From: Hymenopellis radicata
Taxonomy: Eukaryota; Basidiomycota; Agaricomycetes; Agaricales; Physalacriaceae
NCBI GenBank assembly: GCA_015501595.1
Contig: JADNRX010000467.1
Span: forward strand, 1-39,991
Reading direction: 5' to 3'
DNA: 39,991 bases
This document shows, piece by piece, positions 30,021 to 39,139 of this stretch. A model generated the notes under the pieces. The model was not told where the DNA came from. It saw only the letters and a program-made list of their open reading frames with translations, and did no database searches. Made by a program: the position numbers and the translations under genes. Each line of letters begins with the position of its first letter. Position 1 is the first letter of the stretch.

Positions 30021-30557
30021 CGTTTCACTGAAATGGTCGAACGCGATGCATCTGGGCGGACGAAAGAGGAGCGGATCGAAGCGTTTTACACCTCATTGTC
30101 GAACACCGGCGTCGTCGTGGGAGCACAGACTCAAGCTTTGAAGGCTATAATTCCGACGATCAATCACCGATTTGAGGCCGAGGCCATCCTTGATGAAGGA
30201 GCCCAGATCGTGGCTATGTTAAGTCACGTGTGGCGAGCCACGGACCTCCCCATGGACAGGGAGATTAAAATCTCCATCCAGTCTGCAAATAAAGGTGTTG
30301 ATGAGTCACTTGGCATGTGCCGTAACGTCCCGTTTACGATTGGCGACTTGACTATGTTCCTGCAAGTCCACATTATCGACGGGGTCGCATACGACATCTT
30401 GTTAGGTCGTCCCTTTAGCGTTCTTGGAGAGACGATCACCCAGAATTACATGGATGGGAGTCAAGCACTTACCATTCATGACCCGAATTCTGGTCAGGTC
30501 GTGACGGTCCCTACCCATACACGTGGTAACCCTCGTTTCGCTCCCACTGTGGATCTA
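30021..30557 (+). pseudogene. Retropepsin-like protease region
   Basis: In the frame opened at 30033 the protein reads AEAILDEGAQIVAMLSHVW, with the catalytic Asp at residue 54 in an unusual D-E-G triad (D-S/T-G is usual), then IDGVAYDILLGRPFSVLGE, whose LLGRPF is the conserved end of gypsy proteases. A single such domain dimerises to cut the polyprotein. Both edges of this frame are disturbed: a slip near 30020 upstream, and the MITE insertion at 30558 downstream. Confidence 0.8.
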
Positions 30558-30697
30558 CTGTACCATTTCGACCGACCGTTCGGTTACGCGTTACGGCCGA
30601 AAAATTTTGATGTGTGCAATATTTTTCTTTCAATTTATTGGATTTTTGGAGATTTGTCGGAATATTATGTAATGAACGGTCGGTCGAAATGGTACAG
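30558..30697. mobile_element. 140-bp MITE with TA target duplication (Tc1/mariner type)
   Basis: CTGTACCATTTCGACCGACC and four more bases (24 bp in all, ending GTTC) form an exact terminal inverted repeat at 30558-30581 and 30674-30697. TA lies on both sides (30556-30557, 30698-30699), the target duplication of Tc1/mariner elements. The 92-bp interior is AT-rich and non-coding. It interrupts the pol frame between protease and reverse transcriptase. Confidence 0.88.
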
Positions 30698-30750
30698 TAT
30701 TCGACTCGGACGCCGGTCAATCTTCCTTCCGAAAGGACTAAATTGAGTCA

Positions 30751-33426
30751 ATGGATTTTAAACGGAATGAAGAAGTCGCCTTGGTCATTACGGTAACACA
30801 CAACTCGGATAACTCGAATAGGACGCCTCAATTCGGAAAACCTCTAGACGATCAAAACGTCTTTAAGGATTCCACTTCTATACCTAATTTCACCATCTCT
30901 GTGTCCGGTCTCACTGAGCCTCTCGTCAATGACACTGTGAAGTCGGAAGCAGAGACCTCTTTCACTACACGCTCCTTTGTCTTGGCAGCGGCTACGTACG
31001 GTGCTGCAGACGTTCATGACACAAGGATTCCCCTCGGTAGTTCGACTCGGCTGCATGTTCCTCCCTCAGTTGCGCCTTTCGAACCTGCCTTTGTTACTAT
31101 TCTCGAGAGAAACCCTCTCCACACGGTCAACATGCTCGATGTCTTGGAGCCAGATCCGAATCCTACATCACATGCTCCTGTAGGAGTGTTTGCAGCAAAG
31201 AAGTATAAAAAGGTCGCAAACAGGGTCAAGCCTATCAGTACCACGCTCCCTGAACACTTACGAGTCGTTCGGGATATCAAGGGCGACCCTTTGGCAAACA
31301 TGCCTACGCTTTCTCTGTTTCCCGCGGAGTTCACACCTACGGGTCGCTACACCGCAGAACGAAGAGACATCATTGATTCTCTGCACCCCGGTGACTTCCT
31401 ATGGCCTGACGAACGTAAGCTTATGCATCACTTCATGATGCTTCAGGAAGGAGGTTTCGCCTGGGATGAGAGCGAGAAAGGACGCTTCCGAGAGGATTTC
31501 TTTCCGCCGGTCGAGATGGCTGTCGCTGCACATACTCCTTGGATCCATAAGAACATTCCTATTCCACCTGGCATTTATCAGGAGATCATCGGCATTGTCA
31601 GAGACAAGATTTCATCTGGTGCTTACGAGCCCTCAAACTCTTCCTATCGCTCGCGTTGGTTTACGGTGTTGAAGAAGGATGGCAAGTCTCTTCGCATCGT
31701 ACACGACCTTCAACCTCTCAATAAGGTCACGATTCGGGATAGTGGTATGCTTCCCTTTGTCGAGTCGCTAGCAGAGTCGTTTGCAGGTCGCGCCTGCTAT
31801 GGTGTGTTCGACTTGTTCGTGGCATTCGATCAGCGTGGCCTGGCAATTCTCTCCCGGGACTTCACGACATTTCAAACTCCGCTCGGCACATTTCGGCTTA
31901 CAAAACTTCCAATGGGTTGGACGAATTCTGTGCCTATCTTGCATGGGGATGTAACGTATACGTTACGAGACGAGATTCCTGAGTTCACTATCCCCTTCAT
32001 GGATGATGCTGGGATCCGAGAGCCCGCGTCCCGTTATGAGACAGCTGACGGTGGATACGAGACCCACCCAGCCAATCCAGGAATCCGGCGTTTCGTCTGG
32101 GAGCACTTTCACGCCTTGAACCGAATCGTGCAGCGCATGAAGTACATTGGCTGTACCTGGTCAGGCAAGAAAGCATACCTTTGCGTGCCAGAGGCTGTGA
32201 TCGTTGGTCACAAGTGCACATACGATGGTCGCATTCCGGAAGACTCTAAAGTTGACAAGATACGGACGTGGGGTGATTGCACAGATCTGACGGATGTTCG
32301 CGCATTCCTGGGTACCGCTGGCCTGATGCGGAACTTCATTTGGAACTTTGCGGCGATTGCAAAGCCTCTGGTTGACTTGACACGCAAAGACGTGCCGTTT
32401 GTTTGGGAAATGCAGCAGAAGATTGCTCAGAAGATGCTGAAAGATGCGATCATGGCGTCTCCGGCACTGCGTCCTCTGGAATACACATCTGGTCTTCCCA
32501 TCATCCTTTGTGTGGACACAAGCATAATCGCAGTGGGCTTCGGGCTGTTCCAGGAGGATGCAGAGGATGCTTCCTTGCGATATCCCAACCGGTTCGGGTC
32601 CATCCCTTTGTCCGCGCGAGAGTCAAACTACAGTCAACCTAAGCTGGAGCTGTATGGTTTGTACCGCGCGATGAAATCGATGCAGCTCTACATCGTCGGC
32701 GCGCAGAACTTGGTCGTTGAGGTCGATGCTACGGCAATTAAGGGCATGCTCAACAATCCTGACATTAACCCAAGTGCCACCATAAATCGTTGGGTTGCGG
32801 GTATTCTTCTGTTCACCTTTACCCTGGTTCACGTTCCAGGTGTCAAGCATGGCGTGGATGGTCTCTCTCGTCGTCGCCCATTCCCTGAGGACACGCCAGA
32901 CGACCCTGAGGATGGAGAATGGCTTGACCGTCAATATGCATTCATGTCAATCGTGAACGCGTCGGATGCATCCCGGTACCGGTCGTCGCGAGTTGCCGTG
33001 ATGAATACAGCTGTGGCATCGATGCCGAGGTATTCGTACGACCCTCGGAACCCTAATGCGGATGCATCACATGCTCACGTTCTGCCACGTTTCGACAAAA
33101 TCATCCAGATGGACGCGCGTATTACGCAAGTCCATGCGTTCTTGGACAACCTGTCATTCCCGGAGTCTATGACGCCTCGGGAGCGTGAGAGCCTTATTGA
33201 CTATGCCTCTCGCTTCTTTGTCAAGGATGGTTTGCTTTGGCGCAGGGCTGTTAATGGCCAGCATCAGACATATGTCGAGCCTGCTACCCGGATCACAGTT
33301 CTCAAGGCAGCGCATGATGGCCTTGGACACAAGGGCACTTTTTCTGTTCGATTCAACATTCTTCTGCGTTATTGGTGGCCTGGCTTGAATGGAGGACATC
33401 AAATGGTTCCTTCAGACTTGTCATGA
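30751..33426 (+). CDS. Ty3/gypsy reverse transcriptase - RNase H
   Basis: An 891-codon frame. After a poorly conserved N-terminal 200 residues, RT motifs appear: SSYRSRWFTVLKKDGKSLRI, YGVFDLFVAFDQRGL with the motif A Asp at residue 354, LTKLPMGWTNSVPI (motif B), and IPFMDDAGI with Asp-Asp at 418-419 (codons 32002-32007), F-M-D-D instead of the common Y-x-D-D. RNase H residues are D589 (CVDTS), E633 (KLELYGL) and D659 (VEVDATAI). The end HDGLGHKGTFSVRF starts the integrase HHCC finger, but a one-base slip at about 33390-33400 separates it from the Cys pair. As catalytic residues are intact, the slip may be recent. Confidence 0.92.
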   Translation: MDFKRNEEVALVITVTHNSDNSNRTPQFGKPLDDQNVFKDSTSIPNFTISVSGLTEPLVNDTVKSEAETSFTTRSFVLAAATYGAADVHDTRIPLGSSTRLHVPPSVAPFEPAFVTILERNPLHTVNMLDVLEPDPNPTSHAPVGVFAAKKYKKVANRVKPISTTLPEHLRVVRDIKGDPLANMPTLSLFPAEFTPTGRYTAERRDIIDSLHPGDFLWPDERKLMHHFMMLQEGGFAWDESEKGRFREDFFPPVEMAVAAHTPWIHKNIPIPPGIYQEIIGIVRDKISSGAYEPSNSSYRSRWFTVLKKDGKSLRIVHDLQPLNKVTIRDSGMLPFVESLAESFAGRACYGVFDLFVAFDQRGLAILSRDFTTFQTPLGTFRLTKLPMGWTNSVPILHGDVTYTLRDEIPEFTIPFMDDAGIREPASRYETADGGYETHPANPGIRRFVWEHFHALNRIVQRMKYIGCTWSGKKAYLCVPEAVIVGHKCTYDGRIPEDSKVDKIRTWGDCTDLTDVRAFLGTAGLMRNFIWNFAAIAKPLVDLTRKDVPFVWEMQQKIAQKMLKDAIMASPALRPLEYTSGLPIILCVDTSIIAVGFGLFQEDAEDASLRYPNRFGSIPLSARESNYSQPKLELYGLYRAMKSMQLYIVGAQNLVVEVDATAIKGMLNNPDINPSATINRWVAGILLFTFTLVHVPGVKHGVDGLSRRRPFPEDTPDDPEDGEWLDRQYAFMSIVNASDASRYRSSRVAVMNTAVASMPRYSYDPRNPNADASHAHVLPRFDKIIQMDARITQVHAFLDNLSFPESMTPRERESLIDYASRFFVKDGLLWRRAVNGQHQTYVEPATRITVLKAAHDGLGHKGTFSVRFNILLRYWWPGLNGGHQMVPSDLS

Positions 33427-34450
33427 CTGTCAGCTCAGACGGACTTTCAAATGGCATATTCCTCCGGTAGTTGCTCAGCCGTCTACCCTCTTCTCAAAGG
33501 TCTATATAGACACATTCTTCATGCCTCGTGCAGGCGGCTTCAAGTTCATCATTCATGCCCGGGACTCCCTCACCGCGTATCCCGAGTTCCGTCTTCTGCG
33601 CCACGAAAATGCGAACGCAATCGCTTCTTTCGTCTATGAGGAATTAATCTGTCGTTGGGGATCTCTGCGCGAAATCGTCACTGATAACGGGGCAGCTTTC
33701 CTCTCGGCAATGGCAGTCCTCGAGAAGCAGCATGGTGTGAAGCATATCCGCATTTCGGGCTACAACTCGCAAGCGAACGGCGTGATCGAGAACCGGCATT
33801 ACGATGTTCGGGAAGGCCTTCTCAAGCTTTGCAGAGGCAATGAAAAGACTTGGTACCGTTACGCCCATGCTATGATTTGGGCGGAGCGAGTCACTGTCTT
33901 AAAAGCTCTGGGGATGAGCCCATATCGGGCCGTCACTGGGCAAGAACCTCTTCTTCCTCTGGATTTCATCCAAGCAACATGGCTCACAACTCCTCCGTCT
34001 CGTCTACTCACTCATGACGAGCTCATCGTTCAACGGGCATTGGAGTTGCTCAGCCGACAGGAAGAGTTGGATAAGTTGTCGTCCGATGTCTACGCGTCCC
34101 GTGTGGCGGCAGCTCAGCGTTGGGCGGATCTAAATGCTCAGCGTATTCGTGATTTCAATTTCAAAAGAGGGTCGCTCGTGTTAATGGAGAACACACGGGC
34201 ACGAAAAACCCTCCCAGATAAGGCTAAGGCGCGTTACTTTGGACCTCTCGTAGTCCTATTCCGCAATCGTGGTGGAGCATACCACCTTTGTGAACTCAAC
34301 GGCGCCGCTTTGAATTATCCGGTCTCGGCGTGTCGCGTCATGCCTTATCTCGCTCGCGCTGCTGTCCCTCTTCCTCCCGGTTTCCTGGCTGATCTGGCTC
34401 AAGAACGAGTGGACGAGTTGGAGGCTTCTGAAGACGGTGGTGTAGAGTAG
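33389..34450 (+). CDS. Ty3/gypsy integrase
   Basis: Frame of 353 codons continuing pol after the slip. It opens MEDIKWFLQTCHDCQ with the CxxC of the HHCC zinc finger, then the DDE catalytic core: VYIDTFFMP (D41), IVTDNGAAF (D99) and NGVIENRHYDVRE (E134), a D-34-E spacing typical of retroviral-type integrases. The C-terminal part has the GPY/F-like KARYFGPLVVLFRN segment. There is no chromodomain; the protein ends in an acidic VDELEASEDGGVE. Integrase would join element cDNA to the host chromosome. Confidence 0.92.
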   Translation: MEDIKWFLQTCHDCQLRRTFKWHIPPVVAQPSTLFSKVYIDTFFMPRAGGFKFIIHARDSLTAYPEFRLLRHENANAIASFVYEELICRWGSLREIVTDNGAAFLSAMAVLEKQHGVKHIRISGYNSQANGVIENRHYDVREGLLKLCRGNEKTWYRYAHAMIWAERVTVLKALGMSPYRAVTGQEPLLPLDFIQATWLTTPPSRLLTHDELIVQRALELLSRQEELDKLSSDVYASRVAAAQRWADLNAQRIRDFNFKRGSLVLMENTRARKTLPDKAKARYFGPLVVLFRNRGGAYHLCELNGAALNYPVSACRVMPYLARAAVPLPPGFLADLAQERVDELEASEDGGVE

Positions 34451-35039
34451 TCCTTGTGTTTTGTTGGCTTTCGGAAAATGTGAAAACAATTCTTGGTTTC
34501 GAAATATCGCTCGTCTCTTCTCTCGCTATCTTCTGGCCTTTGGGTGACTGGACCCATTGGCGTTCCTCGTTTCTGAGGACAGGTGACTGGACCTGCTCCT
34601 CCTCTATCTTCTTGGGTGGATGACTAGATCCCCCATCGCGCGCGGCCGAGCCTGATCAGCTCGGCACTGCTGATCATGTCTGGATTCTTCTCGTCTTATA
34701 TTCTTAACGCCACTCATGACTTTCTGCGATAATCATTCAACATTCACGGGGCCCTTACGAATATCGATGATTTCTGGTCACTAAGACCAGCACGACACGG
34801 GCCTGCTATGGCCATTCTTCACGACTGTCTCATGCGTCTTTCGATGTGGTGGCCTGGTTTGCGCCACACGGGTTTGTCTTCAGAAAACAAGGGAAAATTA
34901 CAAGTCTCAGAAATACAAAAACAAAGCAAAGATCAATTTATTCCGTTATACATTTCAAGATGGGAGTTTCTTCCCCTCGGTTTCGCCTACCAGCTATTCA
35001 GTTCCTTGAGTTTTTGCCTTCCCTACACACCACCTCCGT
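34451..35039. other. Spacer between convergent integrase and antisense gene B
   Basis: No gene. It contains three related words at 34541-34640 (GGGTGACTGGACCC, AGGTGACTGGACCT, GGGTGGATGACTAGATCCC), a small degenerate repeat. Both the sense pol transcript and the antisense transcript should end near here. Confidence 0.45.
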
Positions 35040-36052
35040 CTAGTCCCCGCCGTCTCCTTCGCCTCCGTGAACGAACGGGCGAACGTGCCACTTGCTTCGG
35101 CTCCAGCCCTTGGTTTTGAGCGAGCACGGTTTGCCAAGAATCCGGCAATGAAAGCAGCTCGCGTCAGCCATCCCGGGCTTGAACCAGCAGTGGGCGCTGT
35201 CTTTGGGAGCGTCCGGTTTCGTTGGCTGTGGGGGTACTTTGCCGTTGACCTTGTGAACGACGACAAGGTCCGGGTGGCAGTTGTCGCAGAGGCGTGGTGC
35301 GTCCTAGTGGACCCTGTTAGCAGAAGTTCTCGAGACGAAGCTCCACACTCACAATAAGATTGCCGTCTCGACGTTCAAAGTACCAGAGGTCGGCGCACGT
35401 CCCTACCAATTCGTCCCAGCGTCTCGAGTAATCGCCTTCGAGATTCCACGCTCGAGTGTAGTGGGATATTTCGTCGCGGTGCCAGACTGGGTTGGCGTCA
35501 CATCGCAGTCATCGTGACATAGCCCTGAACGTACCGTTGGGGTCATTCACGCGGTAGTGGCGCACATCTGGGAGAGCAACGCTGTTCAGATGCGCATCTT
35601 CGTCCATACTTCCGGCCACCTCCTCTTCACTGTCTTCTTCCCCCTTCACGTCGTGTTCGTCGTGGCGTTCCTCGCTTTTTGCTGGGAGCGGTTCCTCTTT
35701 GACGGTGGTCGAGTCTTGGTCCGACGCGTCGGCAGCATGGCCAGGGCGCTGCAACGACGTCAACGGCGTCTCGTAGGCGAGGGGTCGCTTACCTTCTGCA
35801 GCGCGAGCCCAAGAGCAGGGTGTGACTCTGTGTGGCGCCACGTTAGCATTTTGGCAGATTCAGGGCGGCAGACCTACCGAGCAGGCTGTCTCTGAGATTT
35901 TGCGTGCGGGCTCCAAATGTCTCGAGCCAGTCGTGCGTCTCGACCGCGGTCATGTTCCCGTGTGGTGGCGCTGGGAGGTCGAATGGGTCGCGGGCGCTGC
36001 GATCGTCTGGGTTGCATAGCGCGGCCGTTTCTTGACTGCTGAGGGGCGGCAT
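35040..36052 (-). CDS. Antisense gene B in the LTR element: 273-aa Cys-rich protein, five exons
   Basis: Exons 35878-36052, 35793-35827, 35535-35748, 35353-35486 and 35040-35303 join across GT...AG introns of 50, 44, 48 and 49 nt, giving 822 nt with matching phases at every junction. The protein starts MPPLSSQETAALCNPDDRSA, has an acidic middle (EEEVAGSMDEDAHL), a Trp/Tyr-rich stretch (AWNLEGDYSRRWDELVGTCA) and a Cys-rich end: CDNC at 192-195, Cys225, and CFHCRILGKPC at 236-246. That C-x2-C-x6-C matches half of a fungal Zn2Cys6 cluster, so nucleic-acid binding is a guess. No family recognised. A possible upstream exon (KSANEPQERKLRFAKI, donor at about 36105) precedes the ATG, so the true start could lie further up. 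Confidence 0.75.
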
Positions 36053-36469
36053 CGTGGTGGTAAGAGGAAGATGATTGCTGAAGAAAACACGACCCACATA
36101 TCGTCGTATGTGGGCGCTTACCAGATCTTCGCGAAGCGAAGTTTCCGTTCCTGTGGTTCGTTGGCGGACTTAGCGGCGTTACCCTCCGTTTGTTCGCTTC
36201 TCGTTGTTCGCGCGTGTTTTGTTGGGCTTCTTGGGCGTCGTCAAGGGGAATCTCTCGTGTATCCTCGCTTGCTTGACTTCTCGTCTTCTTCAACACACAA
36301 TGGCGTCGGTGTTTTTAAGCAAGTCAATTTTCATTCGCTTTTCTATCTACAGTCGCGAGTACACCGCCTTCAACAAAGGCCTGGTTCCTTACCGTGTGGT
36401 CTCTTTTGGTGGAAAATGTTGCGTCGTACGCTTTTCTGCTTCTTTTTGCCTGCGTCCTGCAGATTCCCT
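36053..36469. other. Spacer or upstream exons between antisense genes A and B
   Basis: On the minus strand there is a good intron GTAAGCG...TTCTTCAG (about 36077-36105 to its acceptor) and coding-like text before it, but no ATG in a frame that connects cleanly. This may be the 5' untranslated leader of gene B or an extra exon. Confidence 0.35.
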
Positions 36470-38114
36470 TCAGTACGGCGTGGGGGTCCTGTTGGGACGC
36501 CCCTGCTCGTGCCAGTCCTCTCCCTCCTCGTATCGATTGCCTGGGTGGGACCAATACCCGGGATACATGTACTCCTCTTCGGACTCGGAGATCGTTCCAA
36601 GCTCGGGCATCGAAGAGTGGCTCGACGCAGGAGATGCTGGGTGGTAGGAAGGCGAGCGACCGCTGGAGCTCGGCCCTGCTTCGTTACCGCCGTTGTCGAG
36701 GATAGTCGTGGACATCCCGCCTTCTTCGCGTCTAAGGAACAGCGATTGCGCCACTTGAGCGCGAGCTTCAGCGTCCTTGGCGTCCTTGCGTGCGTTTTCG
36801 ATGAATTCCTTGACGATATTTTGGAGATGTCCGTTGCCTGGCCTCGTTTGAGGGACAAAACGTCCACCGAAGATCCGTTTTCCTTCAGCGGGGAGCGCTG
36901 TGCCGTCAGCTTGCTTCGTCCCCAAGTATTCCACTTCCGGCTTTCCCACTACTTCTTCTTTCTCCTGGTTGCGGGCCATTCTCTTTTTCATCCCTCGACT
37001 GAAGCTGGTGGGACGCGTACGTGCGGTGGTAATCTCTCGCTCAGCGCTGGAACGAGCTCGAACGGGGAACGGCGTCCCCCGCCTTGTAGGCACCTGGGGT
37101 GTGGCCGTCCTACGTGAAGGTGTGCGCCGTGTGCAGCCTCCTCCAGGACAGTTGAAGCATCCCTGGCCGTGTCCAGTCTCCGTACGGCCTTGGCCATCAA
37201 CAGGGACAGCTCTGACATTGGCCGCGCCGAAGTCGCGCGCGTTGTGCGCCTTCGGCCCGCACGTAGAGTATTCGATGACGTGGTCGCGCATGGCGTGATT
37301 GGAAGGGTGTTCGAGCTCTTGAGCGAACAGGTTGACTTGGACGGCTAGTTTCCCGGCGAACACTTCGACCTCAGGTGTCGTGTACGCAGGATCGGTGACG
37401 TGAGTTTGGAACTTGACGCCACTACTACCGCGCAGCATGTACAATGCGCGTCCCGATGGATTGCCCTGAGTGGAGGGTACAGAGAAGATGGTACGGCCAA
37501 AGCGCTTCGCCCCAGACCCGACGCTAGTGTGATGTTGCTCGTGGGGCGTACCAGCAATTTGGTCTTGTACGGTCATCTTGCCGAGAATTTCAACGATGGG
37601 TTGGCCTTCGGCGTGTTCCCGGCTCATGAGGAGTGCGTTTTCCCCAAATTGAGGGTTAACAGCAAACAACGCGTGCAGCTGGGGCGACCAATGGTAGAGG
37701 AGCAGACTCTCACGGAACGCTTTGAAGAGCGTCCGGAGCTCTTGAAGCGGCAAGATGGGGTATCCGTTCTTGCGCAGGAAGGCTTCCGCCACCTTGAGGA
37801 TCGTCTACTCGCGGATCAGTTTACCAGGCGGCACTGCGAGGAGGAAGCCTTACGACAGTTTCGTACGCGCCGTGGACGTACAGAAGGCGTGTCTCCGTGT
37901 CGATACTGGCGCCATAGTTGGGGTGTGCCGAGATCGCGGCAAGGACGTTCCCGGCGAGCTGGGCGAGTAACCGCACAGCTCCGCGCTTCTCAGTCTCCGA
38001 GTGGTTCGTCGCGAACGGGGCCGGCGGCTGATACTCCGTGATCGTGACCTTCACCGTCTGTTGTTCGGTGAGAAGGTTGGCGGTAAGCGGGGGGTTAGGC
38101 GCGTTTTCGTTCAT
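36470..38114 (-). CDS. Antisense gene A in the LTR element: 531-aa protein, two exons
   Basis: Exons 37854-38114 and 36470-37804 join in phase across a 49-nt intron (GTAAGG...CGAGTAG) into 1,596 nt. It starts MNENAPNPPLTANLLTEQQT. The N-terminal half looks globular (KVAEAFLRKNGYPILPLQEL, LYHWSPQLHALFAVNPQFGE, YTTPEVEVFAGKLAVQVNLF). A central part has a small Cys cluster, GCFNCPGGGC, followed by a strongly basic Arg/Thr/Pro stretch. A helical region (NIVKEFIENARKDAKDAEAR) and an acidic tail (TISESEEEYMYPGY) end it. Layout resembles nucleic-acid-binding structural proteins, but no family is recognised and the Cys spacing is not a true zinc knuckle. The frame is uninterrupted, unlike gag-pol on the other strand. 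Confidence 0.7.
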
Positions 38115-38447
38115 GGTGATTGTTGGCGTCCTTCCTGCAGTCCTTCCGCCTTCAAATACTCTTCACCCGCTGCATGCGCCCCTCTGCACTTTGAATGGGT
38201 CTCTGTTGCGTGGAGAGGCGCTTAATTCGGCGCAATTTTCCACGCGGAGCGCTGAATTGGATGTCTTCGGGAGCCCCATCGTCGGTAAAACAGTCCCCGC
38301 CCCCGAGCTCCACCTTTGTATCGCGCTCTCTCACGCGCTCAACCTCGCGGTCCATGTGGCGTTCCTGCCCCTGATTTTCCCGGCGGCTTGCGTTCGGTGC
38401 CTGTGTTCGCGTGATTTCGGACCCTGCGGTTCCGAAATTTTTGGTCC
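38115..38447. other. Promoter-side region of antisense gene A
   Basis: Between the gene A start and the 3' LTR, about 330 bp without a supported gene. An antisense promoter for genes A and B should lie here or in the 3' LTR. Confidence 0.4.
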
Positions 38448-38455
38448 GGGGGAGA
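38448..38455 (+). other. Polypurine tract
   Basis: GGGGGAGA abuts the 3' LTR start (TGTACC), the position and composition expected for the plus-strand primer. It shows that the antisense cassette lies inside the element and is not a neighbouring insertion. Confidence 0.8.
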
Positions 38456-38857
38456 TGTACCGATCGTGCACTCCCTGTGCACGAATCGGTTACAATCCCT
38501 TAGTCCGGGATTGCCCAGGAGTTCCCCTCGTTCCTGGCTCCTCCTCCCTCCTTTGATCACATCCACCCCGCACCCTCGTCTCGGGTGCCTTGAAGCCCTT
38601 ATTCTTCTCCTTCCCCTTTTCCCAGTCATTTCCCCTTTTTCCTAGTCATTCCTACTCACATATGATTATGGACTCCTTTTCATTCCAGTATTTAGCTATG
38701 TAAGGATCCTCTTGGTAGCTAGCTTTAGCACCCCCACAATTAAGATCCCTTTTTCTCTCTCTCTCTCTGATTCCTCTCTGAGCTGATTCCTCCACACGTG
38801 ATTAGTGGATCCCGCGCGCACTGATACGTTCTTGCGCACGGCCGGACTCGAGTGCAC
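38456..38857 (+). repeat. 3' LTR of the Ty3/gypsy element (402 bp)
   Basis: Full-length match to 27233-27634 with the same TGTACC...GTGCACA ends and the same 402-bp length. Confidence 0.95.
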
Positions 38858-38890
38858 ACACCCTAAGTGATCGGTGCACATTTTTCCTCC

Positions 38891-38920
38891 CTCAGTCCGT
38901 TCCACGACGACGAGACTGAG
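38891..38920 (+). repeat. 30-bp hairpin repeat, copy 1
   Basis: CTCAGTC at one end pairs with GACTGAG at the other around a CGTTCCACGACGACGA loop. An identical copy lies 103 bp downstream at 38994-39023. Confidence 0.85.
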
Positions 38921-38993
38921 GTGAGTCGCGTATATTGCTCGTTCTCTTTCTGCTTACTTACAAACAGTAGTTTAATATAGGTATAGTTATTTA

Positions 38994-39023
38994 CTCAGTC
39001 CGTTCCACGACGACGAGACTGAG
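38994..39023 (+). repeat. 30-bp hairpin repeat, copy 2
   Basis: Exact repeat of 38891-38920. AGTTTAATATAG also occurs twice here, once before this copy and once at its end, so this is a small local duplication. Confidence 0.85.
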
Positions 39024-39139
39024 TTTAATATAGTTGGTTTCTAATATACAAAAGGGTGTTAATCGACTACTGTTTATTCATTCATGGGTGATGCATCAAA
39101 GACAGCGCGAGGTAACCAGGCAATGCAAGTCTGAAGATT

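Larger units (their letters stand above)
27233..38857 (+). mobile_element. Ty3/gypsy LTR retrotransposon, 11.6 kb, with antisense gene cassette
   Basis: Domain order on the plus strand is LTR, PBS-like site, gag, protease, reverse transcriptase, RNase H, integrase, followed by a 4-kb 3' segment, polypurine tract and LTR; integrase after RNase H marks Ty3/gypsy. Near-identical LTRs imply recent insertion. The gag-pol frame is broken by several indels and by a 140-bp MITE. The 3' segment carries two intron-containing genes on the minus strand. No target-site duplication is visible (GGATC before the left LTR, CACCC after the right one), which suggests inter-element recombination or later loss of one flank. 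Confidence 0.93.

Noticed and set aside
34808..35119. MWWPGLRHTG text resembling the WWPGL of gypsy integrase fingers, possibly a nested element
   Set aside because: Only a handful of residues match, no Cys/His pairs follow, and the antisense gene B occupies the continuation.
36032..37117. A 361-codon plus-strand frame opposite antisense genes A and B
   Set aside because: Its translation is low in motifs and it runs straight through the minus-strand genes, whose phases and splice sites are mutually consistent; it is a shadow frame.
36470..37804. Gene A as a second Gag protein, from its GCFNCPGGGC cluster and basic stretch
   Set aside because: The spacing is C-x2-C-x4-C without the His and last Cys of a zinc knuckle, and a Gag core already exists on the plus strand; I leave it unassigned.
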